Part shown: in pieces, positions 8,970 to 18,091 of the stretch | How the letters are laid out: the number at the start of each line of letters is the position of its first letter | How positions within the stretch are numbered: the stretch's first letter is position 1 | Source: Paenibacillus sp. AN1007 | Lineage (GTDB): Bacteria; Bacillota; Bacilli; Paenibacillales; Paenibacillaceae | Length of the DNA: 64,000 bases | Assembly: GCF_040702995.1 (NCBI RefSeq) | Contig: NZ_CP159992.1 | Coordinates: 4,613,501-4,677,500 of the forward strand | Direction: 5' to 3' | Translations under genes and position numbers: made by a program | Notes under the pieces: model-generated | Database searches by the model: none | The model's input: the letters and a program-made list of their open reading frames with translations, nothing else | Told to the model about the DNA's origin: nothing

Positions 8970-9659
8970 TCATACGCTCTGCAGCTGGGCAGACTGTTCG
9001 ACCAGTTTCCCCTGCTGCAAAGTCAGTACGACCTGCATCTGTTCCGCTACCTCGGCTTCGTGTGTCACAATGACAAAGGTTGTTTTCATCTCTCTGTTCA
9101 GCTGCTGCAGAATGGAAAGGATCTCTTCCTCGGTCTCTGTATCCAGGTTGCCCGTTGGTTCATCGGCGAAGATGACCGAAGGCTCTGTAATAAGCGAACG
9201 GGCGATACTAACCCGCTGCTGCTGACCGCCCGATAACTGGGAAGGAAAGAGATTGGACTTCTCGCCCAGTCCCACCTGCTCCAGCAGGCGCAGCGCCTTT
9301 TCTTTGCGTTTGGATGGTCTCACGCCCATAAACACCAAAGGCAGCTCTACATTTTCCCGAATAGTCAGGTTGGACAGCAGCTCATAGGATTGAAAAATAA
9401 AACCGATATGGCTCCGGCGAAACTCCGCCAGGCGATTCTCGCTGAAGCGTACAATGTCCTGACCCGCAATCCAAATCTTGCCCTGCGTTGGCTTCATTAA
9501 GCCAGCCATCAGATTCAGCAGCGTGGATTTGCCCGAACCTGAACTGCCCAGCAGAGCAACCATCTGCCCCTCTTGGATTGTCAGGTTAATATCCTGCAGC
9601 ACCGGAACATCGACTTGTGCATTGCGAAAGGCATGGGATACATGTTCAACTTGAAGCAT
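8970..9659 (-). CDS. ABC transporter ATP-binding protein (MacB/LolD type, YknY-like)
   Basis: ATPase that powers the adjacent FtsX-like permease. It shows Walker A GSSGSGKSTLLN, Q-loop, signature LSGGQQQRVSIARSL, Walker B VIFADEPTGNLD and the switch His in IVTHEAEVAEQ. I chose ATG 9659 (MLQVEHVSHAF) because AGGAAG lies 10 nt upstream and the length of 229 residues is standard; a longer frame back to 9833 would run through the promoter and operator. First gene of the efflux operon. Confidence 0.93.
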   Translation of the reverse strand: MLQVEHVSHAFRNAQVDVPVLQDINLTIQEGQMVALLGSSGSGKSTLLNLMAGLMKPTQGKIWIAGQDIVRFSENRLAEFRRSHIGFIFQSYELLSNLTIRENVELPLVFMGVRPSKRKEKALRLLEQVGLGEKSNLFPSQLSGGQQQRVSIARSLITEPSVIFADEPTGNLDTETEEEILSILQQLNREMKTTFVIVTHEAEVAEQMQVVLTLQQGKLVEQSAQLQSV

Positions 9660-9716
9660 TTGCGCATGTCTTCCTTTCTTTTTCCTGATTATGTATTTCT
9701 GTCTATCACTCACTTT

Positions 9717-9771
9717 ATTATAGGGTGCAGATGTATCGGGACAGGACGGAGTTGTATCCAACTTGTAACAT
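9717..9771 (-). promoter_or_regulatory. Activated promoter of the efflux operon: direct-repeat operator plus -10
   Basis: On the minus strand ATGTTACAA and GATACAACTC form an 11-bp-period direct repeat (9749-9771), followed after exactly 26 bp by TATAAT (9717-9722). There is no recognisable -35 box. The same repeat, 20 of 23 bases identical and at the same 26-bp distance, precedes the ECF sigma gene. A direct repeat with one-turn spacing at the -35 position is typical of OmpR/PhoB-family activators, so the neighbouring response regulator is the obvious candidate. Confidence 0.7.
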
Positions 9772-9864
9772 GTCAGCACAAAAAGCCCTGCAGCAGAGCG
9801 TACAACGCCTGCATGCAGGGGGCTTATTTTCATCTATAATGGGGGGCTTAGGCAGTTGTGCATT

Positions 9865-9893
9865 CCTTACCTTACCTTACCTTGCCTTACCTT
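9865..9893. repeat. CTTAC pentanucleotide tandem repeat
   Basis: About five to six copies of CTTAC, one degenerate (CTTGC), lie between the efflux operon promoter and the end of the propeller gene. Such tracts are prone to slippage but this one is outside coding sequence. Confidence 0.75.
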
Positions 9894-9928
9894 CTGTAAG
9901 TTCTGTCTCTATGCTCGTTGGAAACGCC

Positions 9929-11086
9929 TCACCACGCCTTGAAGCTAAAACGATACAGCTCACTCTTGCTGGTGGAGCTGCTCGCCAAGAACAGTTCCTC
10001 CTCAAACCATTTTAGTTTAATAAAATGGTTGATATTGCGGTAGATCACTGTATCAGAGGACAAGCTCTGATCGTTCAGGAAGGCGATATGAAGTTCATTC
10101 TTCTGGTTCTCTAGTGTATTCACATAGGCTATTCTGGATTCGTCCGCACTCAGGTCAAAATTCCAGAATGTGCCCTCCACCAGCAGGTTCAGCTTCTTCT
10201 TTTCTGCCTGATATCGGTAAAGCCCTTGAACCTGATCCACTTCTCCCTGAAAGATCATATCCCCGTTTTTCAACAAGTGATACTGCTGAATATCCTTCAA
10301 TTGCAAATAAAGAGACACATCAGGGTTCTTCTCGATCGACACACGATAAACAGCATAGTTATCCTTGTGCATCACCAGAACATAAGCCTGCTTCAAATTC
10401 GGACTGATCTCGAAACTATCGATGACGATGTAGTTCTTGCCTGATTTATCCTCGTGTGTGTCAATGCCCACTTTCTTCATCATGGTTTCATCGGAGAACA
10501 ACACCTGCTCCTGACCAGTCTTCAGATCGGTCTGAATGAAACCCCGCTCATCGTGACTTATTGAAGTGTCGTTATTGAGGAACTCCCTGAAATAGGATTG
10601 TTCTTTCCCCAATTTGGTGCGTTCACCACTTTTCATGTCATACATAAAGGCAGCGCGTTGAGCTTGTCCCGAACGGTACTGAGCATACATCAGCTTGGTT
10701 CGATCCGGGCTCAGCACAACGCCAAAATCGGTGTTGCTGCTGATCTCCTCTACCTGATTATCATCCAGATACAGCTTCAGCAGCCGCAGTCCCGAATAGG
10801 AACGTTCTGTGCTGTTGACAACGATTGTATTCCGATCTCCGATATCAAAATCATAGATTACGAAATCATTTGGAATCTTTGTCGCCGACTCAATCTGGAT
10901 CGTACTGCTTGCCGGAGGAGCGAGACGGCTGTCGAACTGTGCTCCGGGCAAAATCACAGTACGCGGTTTAAGCTGGCCAATGCTGAACAGGCTGCCAATC
11001 CCGAATATGCCGCCTACAAAGGCAATGAGCAGACCGGACAGCATCAGCTTGTCGCGATGTTTGTGCCAAAAGCCGGTATGTTTCAT
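9929..11086 (-). CDS. Membrane-anchored TolB-like propeller protein
   Basis: Function not recognised. One transmembrane helix near the N-terminus (about residues 14-36) is followed by roughly 340 extracytoplasmic residues. These have repeated WD40/TolB-type blades: VVLSPDRTKLMYAQYRSG, FEISPNLKQAYVLVMH and FDLSADESRIAYVNTLEN each fit the pattern F-x-x-S-P/A-D-x-x-x-x-A-Y. The start codon overlaps the stop of the histidine kinase gene (ATGA), so it belongs to the response regulator-kinase operon. It may be an accessory sensor or modulator of the kinase or of the efflux pump; that role is inferred from position only. Confidence 0.7.
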   Translation of the reverse strand: MKHTGFWHKHRDKLMLSGLLIAFVGGIFGIGSLFSIGQLKPRTVILPGAQFDSRLAPPASSTIQIESATKIPNDFVIYDFDIGDRNTIVVNSTERSYSGLRLLKLYLDDNQVEEISSNTDFGVVLSPDRTKLMYAQYRSGQAQRAAFMYDMKSGERTKLGKEQSYFREFLNNDTSISHDERGFIQTDLKTGQEQVLFSDETMMKKVGIDTHEDKSGKNYIVIDSFEISPNLKQAYVLVMHKDNYAVYRVSIEKNPDVSLYLQLKDIQQYHLLKNGDMIFQGEVDQVQGLYRYQAEKKKLNLLVEGTFWNFDLSADESRIAYVNTLENQKNELHIAFLNDQSLSSDTVIYRNINHFIKLKWFEEELFLASSSTSKSELYRFSFKAW

Positions 11087-12549
11087 TGATTTCTTTCCCC
11101 CGGCAGGCGGATCATCACTTGAGTCCCTTCCCGTATAATGCTTTTCATTTCCACTGTTCCTCCATGACGCTCCACAATGTTCTTTACAATCGACAAGCCC
11201 AAACCGGCGCTGCCTTTCTCGATTCGGTTCATGCCCTTATCCTGATAGAAGGGTTCAAATACATGGTTCAGCGCTTCAGCGCCAATGCCCTCTCCCTGAT
11301 CTTGAATCAGGATGGCAATGGTCTGTTCTTCCCGCGTGGACTGTACTTCAATGATGGAGTTCACATCACTGTACTTGACGGAATTATCCAGCAAGTTCAG
11401 GAATACTTCCTTCAGCTTGTCCCGATCTCCCCTCACATACAGTTCTTCCTCAAGCTCATAATGAATGCCGATATTGTATTTGCCTGCCTTGATGGACATA
11501 TCTTCACACGCTTCCCGAATAATATCCGAGACATCAACTCGTTCAAAGCGATAGTTTTCAATGACTGCCGAGGATACCGAAACTTCCAGAATGTCCGCAA
11601 CCATCGAATTCAGCCGGCGGCTTTCCTTGATGATATAATTCATGCCTTTGTCGAAAAAATCCGGGTCGGTGAACCCGTTATCCCGCAAAATCTGCGCATA
11701 GCCCAGAATGGTCGTCAGGGGTGTTTTTAGTTCATGTGTCACATTGTCAAAAAAAACTTTGCTTCGCGCCTGGACTTGTTTCACTTCGTCCCGCTCCCGC
11801 TCAATCACATCGATCTGCTCCCGCACCCGGTCAATCATGACCGTGAAGCTTGCTGCCAGCTCGCCGATCTCATCCTTCGTAGCAATCTGAATATCGGCAT
11901 TCAGACTGCCTTGGGCCACTTCGGCAGAACGTTTAGTGAGTACACGAATCGGCTGTGTAATTTTCCGGGAAATAAAAATCGAAGCAATGAAAACAAACAC
12001 AAATATCGTCGCTGCAAACAGCTTGATCGTATCCTGAAAACGCATATTGCGCTGATACAGGTCGGTGTAATCCTTCTCAAGCTGCACTATACCAACAAGC
12101 TGCTGGTCACTTTGTACCGGGAAAGACAGGCTCGCCATAACCCGTCCTTGATCGACTTTTGTCGTATAGGCAATTTTAGACTGCATCGCTTCTCTCAAAT
12201 CTGCTATGTCTGTGTGTTTGACAAGTTTTTCCCCGCCGGTACTCGAGCCGTATGGAGAAGCATCGGGACGATAAAGCGTAATTTTACCGCCAACCGCAGA
12301 ACCGATCTGCTCCTCCAGTTCCCGACTGCCCGCCTCCAGCGAACTTTTGCTGATGCGTTTATTATGGATGAGAAAGTACTGATTCAGAGCGATATCCAGA
12401 TTTTTTTTGGACTGCACCATATCCTCATACACTTCACGGTACATATTCTCTTGGGCAACCTTGTTAGACAGAATCAGCAGTGCCGAGAAACCGATAAAAA
12501 CGATAACGGAGAACAGCACAACCATCTTGAACTGGATGGTCCATTTCAT
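11083..12549 (-). CDS. Two-component sensor histidine kinase
   Basis: Membrane histidine kinase. TM1 is near residues 8-27, followed by an extracytoplasmic sensor of about 140 residues, TM2 near 168-192, HAMP (PIRVLTKRSAEVAQGSL), HisKA with the H-box NVTHELKTPLTTILGY, and HATPase_c with N-box NLLDNSVKYSD, G1 DQGEGIG and G2 GSAGLGLSIV. All catalytic boxes are intact. The start overlaps the response regulator stop by 4 nt and its stop overlaps the propeller gene, so the three are translationally coupled. The signal is unknown; the nearby MacAB-like pump suggests envelope stress or an antimicrobial. Confidence 0.93.
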   Translation of the reverse strand: MKWTIQFKMVVLFSVIVFIGFSALLILSNKVAQENMYREVYEDMVQSKKNLDIALNQYFLIHNKRISKSSLEAGSRELEEQIGSAVGGKITLYRPDASPYGSSTGGEKLVKHTDIADLREAMQSKIAYTTKVDQGRVMASLSFPVQSDQQLVGIVQLEKDYTDLYQRNMRFQDTIKLFAATIFVFVFIASIFISRKITQPIRVLTKRSAEVAQGSLNADIQIATKDEIGELAASFTVMIDRVREQIDVIERERDEVKQVQARSKVFFDNVTHELKTPLTTILGYAQILRDNGFTDPDFFDKGMNYIIKESRRLNSMVADILEVSVSSAVIENYRFERVDVSDIIREACEDMSIKAGKYNIGIHYELEEELYVRGDRDKLKEVFLNLLDNSVKYSDVNSIIEVQSTREEQTIAILIQDQGEGIGAEALNHVFEPFYQDKGMNRIEKGSAGLGLSIVKNIVERHGGTVEMKSIIREGTQVMIRLPGERNQ

Positions 12550-13259
12550 GTTTGCACCTGAATATTCAGCTTGTATCCTACGCCAAATACCGTTTCAATC
12601 ATCGATATGCCCTGATCTCCGCTGTCCAGTTTTTTGCGTATACGCTGCACATGAATATCCACTGTACGAGTATCCCCTGCAAAATCAAATCCCCACACCT
12701 TGTCCAGCAGTTCTGAACGTGTATGTACTTTTCGATGGTGGTTCACGAGGAATAGCAGCAGGTCATACTCCTTGTTGGTAAGTCCTGCCCGTTCTCCATC
12801 CTTCCACACTTCGCGTTCATCCTTGCGAATCTCAATATGTTTACCCAGCCTGACTACTTCGTAAGACTGGTTCTCCAGCGTCTCGCTGATAAGGTCAATG
12901 CGGCGGAAAATAGCCCGGATACGTGCCACCACTTCGCGAATATCAAAAGGTTTTGTAATGTAGTCGTCCGCACCCAACTCCATGCCAAGCACTTTATCCA
13001 GCATATCCGACTTTGCCGTAATCATGATTACGGGAATTTTTGAATTTACAGACAGCTGCCTGCACACATCAAACCCGCTCATATCCGGCAGCATCAGATC
13101 CAGCAAAATCAGATCAGGCTTGGACTCCCGCAGCAGACTGAGTCCTTCTCTACCTGAAGCTGCCTCCTTGATCTCAAACCCTTCCTTGCGAAGGGAATAG
13201 GACAAAATATCGCGAATGGACTCTTCATCCTCGATGATTAATATCTCTTTTGGTCTCAT
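12546..13259 (-). CDS. OmpR/PhoB-family response regulator
   Basis: DNA-binding response regulator paired with the overlapping kinase gene. The receiver has the acidic pair in IIEDEES, phospho-acceptor Asp in LILLDLMLPDMSG, Thr in MITAKSD and Lys in ITKPF. The C-terminal winged helix (LTNKEYDLLLFLVNH, TVDIHVQRIRKKLD, VFGVGYKL) is complete. I favour ATG 13259 (MRPKEILIIEDEE), as family members begin here; ATG 13295 would add 12 residues but has a poor ribosome site. Its likely targets are the two matching direct-repeat operators before the efflux operon and the ECF sigma gene; the latter lies in its own divergent promoter region. Confidence 0.92.
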   Translation of the reverse strand: MRPKEILIIEDEESIRDILSYSLRKEGFEIKEAASGREGLSLLRESKPDLILLDLMLPDMSGFDVCRQLSVNSKIPVIMITAKSDMLDKVLGMELGADDYITKPFDIREVVARIRAIFRRIDLISETLENQSYEVVRLGKHIEIRKDEREVWKDGERAGLTNKEYDLLLFLVNHHRKVHTRSELLDKVWGFDFAGDTRTVDIHVQRIRKKLDSGDQGISMIETVFGVGYKLNIQVQT

Positions 13260-13347
13260 AATACATTCGTAATCTCCCTGCTCTATGAATTTCATCTGCC
13301 TATATTTTGTATCCCAATCTATCTGCTTGAACAGAGGTAATCAAGAA

Positions 13348-13402
13348 ATGTTACAACTCCGATACAACTCTGAACCTTTTGGAAACAACCTCTCGTTATA
13401 CT
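13348..13402 (+). promoter_or_regulatory. Activated promoter of the ECF sigma gene: direct-repeat operator plus -10
   Basis: ATGTTACAACTCC followed by GATACAACTC (13348-13370) matches the efflux operon operator at 20 of 23 positions. It is followed after exactly 26 bp by TATACT (13397-13402). The copy lies in the divergent region with the response regulator gene, so one site could serve both autoregulation and sigma-factor control. Confidence 0.7.
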
Positions 13403-13469
13403 TGCATTACAGAACAACAAACAGACCGGAATCAAGGCTTGATCCATTTCCAAGGGGGATTCACATCTT

Positions 13470-13946
13470 ATGAACTACTCACAGATCAATGATGCTTACA
13501 CCAACTATAAATCAGAAATCACCAGGTATCTATCCCAAATCCTCAAACAGCCGCAGGATGCAGAGGATCTAACACAGGATTGTTTTATTCGTCTGATGAA
13601 CGTAACAACACCAATTCCCGAAGACCGGGTCCTCTATTATCTCAAGCGTATTGCTCGCAATCTGGCCATGGACAGCTTCCGTAGACGTACCCGGACCCTG
13701 CGGCGCGACAGCCGTCTTGAAGTACAGACATACCATGTCGATACACATCCGATGGAGATTAACGAAGGCGTTAACGAAATCGTCTCCCATATTAACAATA
13801 CCGAGCATCGCAAAATTCTGGAACTTCGCCTGATCCATGGATATTCCATCAAAGAAACAGCCGAAATGGTCGACCGCAGTGAGGGGATGATCAAATCCTC
13901 TGTTTTTCACGCAGTCAATCGAATCCGTGCCAAAGTCATCTCGTAG
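13470..13946 (+). CDS. ECF-type RNA polymerase sigma factor
   Basis: Small sigma-70-like factor of 158 residues. Region 2 has the motif DAEDLTQDCFIRLM and the DNA-melting stretch YYLKRIARNLAMDSFRRR; region 4 has ELRLIHGYSIKETAEMVDRSEGMIKSSVFHAVNRIR. It starts at ATG 13470 behind AAGGGGGA. No anti-sigma gene follows; instead the promoter resembles that of the efflux operon, which suggests control by the adjacent two-component system rather than by an anti-sigma factor. Confidence 0.9.
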   Translation: MNYSQINDAYTNYKSEITRYLSQILKQPQDAEDLTQDCFIRLMNVTTPIPEDRVLYYLKRIARNLAMDSFRRRTRTLRRDSRLEVQTYHVDTHPMEINEGVNEIVSHINNTEHRKILELRLIHGYSIKETAEMVDRSEGMIKSSVFHAVNRIRAKVIS

Positions 13947-14173
13947 AGATGGCTTTTTCCATTCTAGACATGACTTTTTTTCATTCAAGTCCCCTCTCCA
14001 CTTCTGCTGAACCTCAATAATCCAAATGACCTATTCACATAACTTAACACGACGAAATACCTAATTTTACAAATTTCGATCTAATTTTTACATTTTGTTA
14101 TGACTATGTGAGATTTTCATGTGGTAGAATATGGACGAAGTTATGAATCAACTAATTTTTGGGAGGGATTTGG

Positions 14174-16981
14174 TTGGGTAAATTGACACGTTTGCGGGGA
14201 GTCTGGTTAAAATCACTCCTGGCATTGTCTATGGCTTTGCCGCTTCAGATCGGATTGTGGAACGGAGATGCTTCGGTTCATGCGGAAGGACCGACAGACC
14301 CGGCACCATTCATTCAAGCCAAGGTTGTTAATGAGAATGCCGGCAAAAAAGTATTGTTCGACAATTCACACGGCCAGACAGCCGGAGCGGCAGATTGGGT
14401 CATCGATGGCGGATTCTCCGATTTTGCCAATGCTTTGGCGAACGACGGCTATTATGTGAAAGAACTGCGCAAAACGTCTCCTTTTACCTATGATGATCTG
14501 AAAGAGTACAACGTATTCGTTATTGCAGAACCTCAGATTCCTTTCAAAACGTCCGAACAGGCCGCTTTGAAACAATATGTTGAATCCGGCGGCAGTATTT
14601 TCTTCATTGGAGATCATTATAACGCCGACCGTAACAAAAACCGGTGGGATGGTTCCGAGGTCATCAACGGGTATCGCCGCGGCGCATATGAAGACCCGAC
14701 CAAAGGCATGAGTGCTGACGAGCGCAGCTCCGAAGCGATGCAGGATGTAACCAGCACGGACTGGTTGTCTGATAACTTTGGCGTACGTTTCCGTTATAAC
14801 GCACTCGGCGACATTAACGCCAATATCATCGTGCCGGCTGATCAAGCCTTCGGCATTACCGAAGGGGTATCTGCTGTAGCGATGCATGCAGGTTCTACGC
14901 TGGCAATCACAGATCCTGAGAAAGCCAAAGGCATCGTGTACCTGCCAAAAACAAACGCCAAATGGAATAATGCTGTAGATCAGGGCGTGTACAATGGTGG
15001 CGGCATTGAAGAAGGACCTTATGTGGCTGTATCCAAACTGGGTTCAGGCAAAGCAGCCTTCATAGGTGATTCCTCCCCGGTGGAAGACGCATCCCCGAAA
15101 TATTTGCGTGAAGAGACCGGCACACGTAAAACAACGTATGACGGCTTCAAAGAAGCCGATGATGCCGCACTGCTCGTCAATACGGTAAACTGGCTGGCTG
15201 AGCAGGAAAACTACACCAAGCTGTCCGAAGTGAACGGCCTTACACTGGATACGGCTACAGCGCTGCTGCCATTTGAGGAGCCTGCCGCTTCGACGGAGCC
15301 GCAAGCTGAACCTTGGGCTGCTCCTGCAGCCGGATACAAGTGGTATGACCGTTCCACGTTCAAACCAGGCTCTTACGGCGGTCCTGCATCCAGCGCTAAT
15401 GCAGCGTACAGCTTTGTGAAGCAGGATACCCTGCCTAACGCGGAAGATTTCCAAATCCGCGTAGTAGTTGAGAATATGCCGCCAAACACAACGGTTACCG
15501 GCTACAGCGCCGGAATCTATCTAACAGGCGGAACACAGGTAGCCATGATTCAGAATGACAGTGGAACATGGCCAACTTCGTACGGATACAGCTCTGCATT
15601 CAGCGTAACATCAGATAGCAAAGGCCGCGCAGTTAAAGACCTGAATGTACGCATTAAACCAGGCACGAATGGTAATGCCAGCTTGCGTCTTCGCCTGAAC
15701 GGCAGCAACCTGATTACCAATGCGGTAAGCATCGCCAATGTACCTGCACAGCCGCTGCCGGAAGAAGAGGGTCCGATTCCAGCAGCGATCTCTGTTGCGG
15801 AAGCACGCACCAAAGCGGTTGGCACTACAGTAACCGTTGAAGGTGTTGTGACCACCAAACCGGGTTCTTTTGGCGGACAATCCTTCTATCTTCAGGATGA
15901 AACAGCCGGAATCTATGTTTTCCAGCACACGAGCGGATTCGATGTAGGTGACAAAGTGAAAGTGACTGCACCAACAACGATCTACAATAGTGAGTTCGAG
16001 TTAACCGACGTGGTTGCGATTGAGAAAACAGGAACAGCTGCTGTTCCTGCTCCGACTCTCGTTACTGCGATTAATGATGCCAACCAAGGGCAGCTCGTCC
16101 AGTTGAAAAACGTAACGATCCAAAACATCATCAGCGCCACGCCTGCCGGTTCATTTGAATTTGATGCGACAGCTTCTGACGGGACAAGCACACATGTGCG
16201 TGTGGATACACGTACTGGTGTAAGTGAAACGACTTTCCCTTATACGGCTGGTGACAAGATTGATATCACAGGCATTTCAGCTATTTTCAAAGACGTATTT
16301 CAATTGAAACCGAGAAGCTCGAATGACATTGAAGCTGCGGAAGAACAAGGTGGAGGCGAAGGACCTTCCACTCCAGCTGAAGGAGCGCCGGGCAAACCGG
16401 TACTTTCTTCCGATAACGGATATGCGAGCGGCTTGTCCGACGGTTCATACAACGTTAGCATGAATCTGTGGTGGGGCGAAAACGCAGCCGAGTACAAGCT
16501 CTACGAGAACGGTGTGCTGGTGGATACGCAAAAATTAACGGCTGCTTCACCTGCTGCACAGTTTGCTAAAACGGCGATTACAGGTAAAGCCAACGGGACT
16601 TACACCTATGTTGCTGAGCTGATCAACGATAAAGGTACAACCCGCAGTGACGAGCTGACGGTTCGGATCGCGCATGCAGCTCCCGGTAAAGCCGTATTGT
16701 CTCAGAACAACTGGGATGGTGATGGCGAATATACGGTTACCATGAACCTCTGGTGGGGTACCAATGCATCCGAATACCGTCTCTATGAAAATGATGTACT
16801 CATTGATACCCAAACGTTGAATGCTGCATCACCGTCTGCTCAAACGGCCAAGACGGATCTAAGCGGTCGTGCGAACGGAACGTATACGTACCGTGCCGAG
16901 TTGATCAACGCCGCAGGTATGACCAGTACCGAAACGGTTACTGTTCAGGTGAACAAAGCAGTTTTGCCTTTGGCAAGCTAG
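14174..16981 (+). CDS. Large secreted multidomain protein (GATase-like, OB-fold and Ig-like repeats)
   Basis: Exported protein of 935 residues; biochemical role not known. TTG 14174 is chosen because GGGAGGG lies 6 nt upstream and gives a classical signal peptide (cleavage near VHA, residue 38). Domains in order: a class-I glutamine-amidotransferase-like domain (about 55-350; VLFDNSHGQ, YVESGGSIFFIGDHYN, GSGKAAFIGDSSP) similar to DUF4350-type ABC-associated domains; a beta-sandwich (about 380-535); a YhcR-type OB-fold (about 545-705; TVEGVVTTKPGSFGGQSFYLQD); and two chitinase-type Ig-like repeats (about 725-925), each with MNLWWG followed by YRLYEN or YKLYEN. It ends at a natural stop with no cell-wall anchor. 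Binding of an extracellular polymer is a reasonable inference. Confidence 0.75.
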   Translation: MGKLTRLRGVWLKSLLALSMALPLQIGLWNGDASVHAEGPTDPAPFIQAKVVNENAGKKVLFDNSHGQTAGAADWVIDGGFSDFANALANDGYYVKELRKTSPFTYDDLKEYNVFVIAEPQIPFKTSEQAALKQYVESGGSIFFIGDHYNADRNKNRWDGSEVINGYRRGAYEDPTKGMSADERSSEAMQDVTSTDWLSDNFGVRFRYNALGDINANIIVPADQAFGITEGVSAVAMHAGSTLAITDPEKAKGIVYLPKTNAKWNNAVDQGVYNGGGIEEGPYVAVSKLGSGKAAFIGDSSPVEDASPKYLREETGTRKTTYDGFKEADDAALLVNTVNWLAEQENYTKLSEVNGLTLDTATALLPFEEPAASTEPQAEPWAAPAAGYKWYDRSTFKPGSYGGPASSANAAYSFVKQDTLPNAEDFQIRVVVENMPPNTTVTGYSAGIYLTGGTQVAMIQNDSGTWPTSYGYSSAFSVTSDSKGRAVKDLNVRIKPGTNGNASLRLRLNGSNLITNAVSIANVPAQPLPEEEGPIPAAISVAEARTKAVGTTVTVEGVVTTKPGSFGGQSFYLQDETAGIYVFQHTSGFDVGDKVKVTAPTTIYNSEFELTDVVAIEKTGTAAVPAPTLVTAINDANQGQLVQLKNVTIQNIISATPAGSFEFDATASDGTSTHVRVDTRTGVSETTFPYTAGDKIDITGISAIFKDVFQLKPRSSNDIEAAEEQGGGEGPSTPAEGAPGKPVLSSDNGYASGLSDGSYNVSMNLWWGENAAEYKLYENGVLVDTQKLTAASPAAQFAKTAITGKANGTYTYVAELINDKGTTRSDELTVRIAHAAPGKAVLSQNNWDGDGEYTVTMNLWWGTNASEYRLYENDVLIDTQTLNAASPSAQTAKTDLSGRANGTYTYRAELINAAGMTSTETVTVQVNKAVLPLAS

Positions 16982-17238
16982 TTTAGAAATAACAGCAAGA
17001 TGACGAGTAGAATAGGAGCAGTATTAGACAGTATGAGGATTAGGTATAGGGATGGGAGTGTACGCAGAGACGTCAGCAGTAATGAACCAAGCAGCAAATC
17101 CAGTAACAAGTTTAGTAATGAGTAAAGTAACAAAGACTGTTACCAATAGTGACAAATAAACTAAAGAAACGATACGAAGACATTAAGGTAGATCGTAAGG
17201 TAAACAGTAAAAAAAAGCATCAACAAAAACCGTAATGT

Positions 17239-17292
17239 AAAAAAACGAAACTACACAGTCCGTGAAAAAGGCAGTGTTGGTTTCGTTTTTTT
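17239..17292 (+). terminator. Rho-independent terminator of the secreted-protein gene
   Basis: AAAAAACGAAAC and GTTTCGTTTTTT with an inner ACAC/GTGT pairing form the stem, followed by a U-rich end. It is about 260 bp after the stop codon, an unusually long 3' leader. Confidence 0.7.
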
Positions 17293-17303
17293 CGTTACAC
17301 ATC

Positions 17304-17423
17304 TAATGCTGGTGCTGCAAATTTTATGATAGTTTTACGAATTCAGCGCTAGCGTCGCGAAATCAGTGAGAGTGCTGCGAGTTCAGCGCTTGTATCACAT
17401 AATCAGTGATACACATCTTTATA
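17304..17423. repeat. Six degenerate 20-bp tandem units
   Basis: Units start every 20 bp at 17304, 17324, 17344, 17364, 17384 and 17404. Examples are CAGCGCTAGCGTCGCGAAAT and CAGTGAGAGTGCTGCGAGTT. The common pattern is a CAGYG start, a central TGCGA-like core and an AAT/ATT end. It resembles a decayed copy of the AGCGCT-rich intergenic repeats seen in Paenibacillus genomes. Confidence 0.7.
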
Positions 17424-17530
17424 ATCTTTTCGCAACCGCTTGAAGAATCGTTTAGTATTTATTTGCAAACGTCAACAGACGCTGAGTCATTGAGAAGAAG
17501 CGAATCACCATCTAAACAGGCTCCCTCCGC

Positions 17531-17727
17531 GCTAACGATTCTGAAAGACCTTATTTGCTCGTTTTTGCCACATTTCAAATCCTAACGATCTTCAGCGACG
17601 CTATTTGGTTGTTTTTCAGCTCCTGGAGGGTGAAAATGGGCTAAATGCAGCAAATAGCGTCACTACGAATCGTTAGAATATTAAAGAGAGCTTTTTGGGC
17701 TAAATAAGGCTCCTGGAGATCGTTAGC
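17531..17727. repeat. Nested inverted-repeat element (197 bp)
   Basis: Outer arms GCTAACGAT..CCTTATTT and AAATAAGG..ATCGTTAGC enclose inner arms CTAACGAT..CGACGCTATTTG (from 17582) and CAAATAGCGTC..ATCGTTAG (to 17676). It can fold into one long hairpin with bulges. It has the look of a dispersed intergenic repeat or small MITE-like element, without coding capacity. Confidence 0.75.
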
Positions 17728-17900
17728 GGTCACCTAGGTATTAAAATAGACCACACCCTCCTCCTCCTCAAAGGCTAGCTCACCAACTAGTTTCATACTC
17801 CCCTCATCCTCAAACACTGACTCATCTGGTACTCCGCACCCGCAATCCATCTACTCTGACATTCTAGCTGGGAGCACAATTAGACTTCGAACCATACTTT

Positions 17901-17930
17901 AGCTCACCCTAACTCACCTTAACTCACCTT
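17901..17930. repeat. Decamer tandem repeat AACTCACCTT
   Basis: Three tandem copies (AGCTCACCCT, AACTCACCTT, AACTCACCTT) lie in a pyrimidine-rich stretch running to about 18000. Related CTTA and CTTCA words recur just downstream. Confidence 0.7.
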
Positions 17931-18091
17931 ACTTTTTGCAATTTTCTTCGTTACTTCACTTCACTTAACCTCACGTCACACACCTTGCCTTTTTTACTAA
18001 CCGATTGCTTCGATCTGTCTATAAAGTTACTCCTTACGTTTCACTGCTAAACGCGCTGCACAGGATTCTCTTTCATCCGAGTATTAAAAAG

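Larger units (their letters stand above)
16982..18091. other. 1.1-kb gene-free repeat-rich region
   Basis: No coding frame of protein-like composition is present on either strand. The first 250 bp are purine-rich with scattered AGTAA words. A terminator, a 20-bp-period degenerate tandem repeat, a nested inverted repeat and a pyrimidine-rich stretch with decamer repeats follow. These elements are listed separately. Confidence 0.7.

Noticed and set aside
9865..9893. CTTAC repeat as a CRISPR or phase-variation switch
   Set aside because: Repeats have no spacers and the tract is outside any coding frame or promoter spacer that I can identify.
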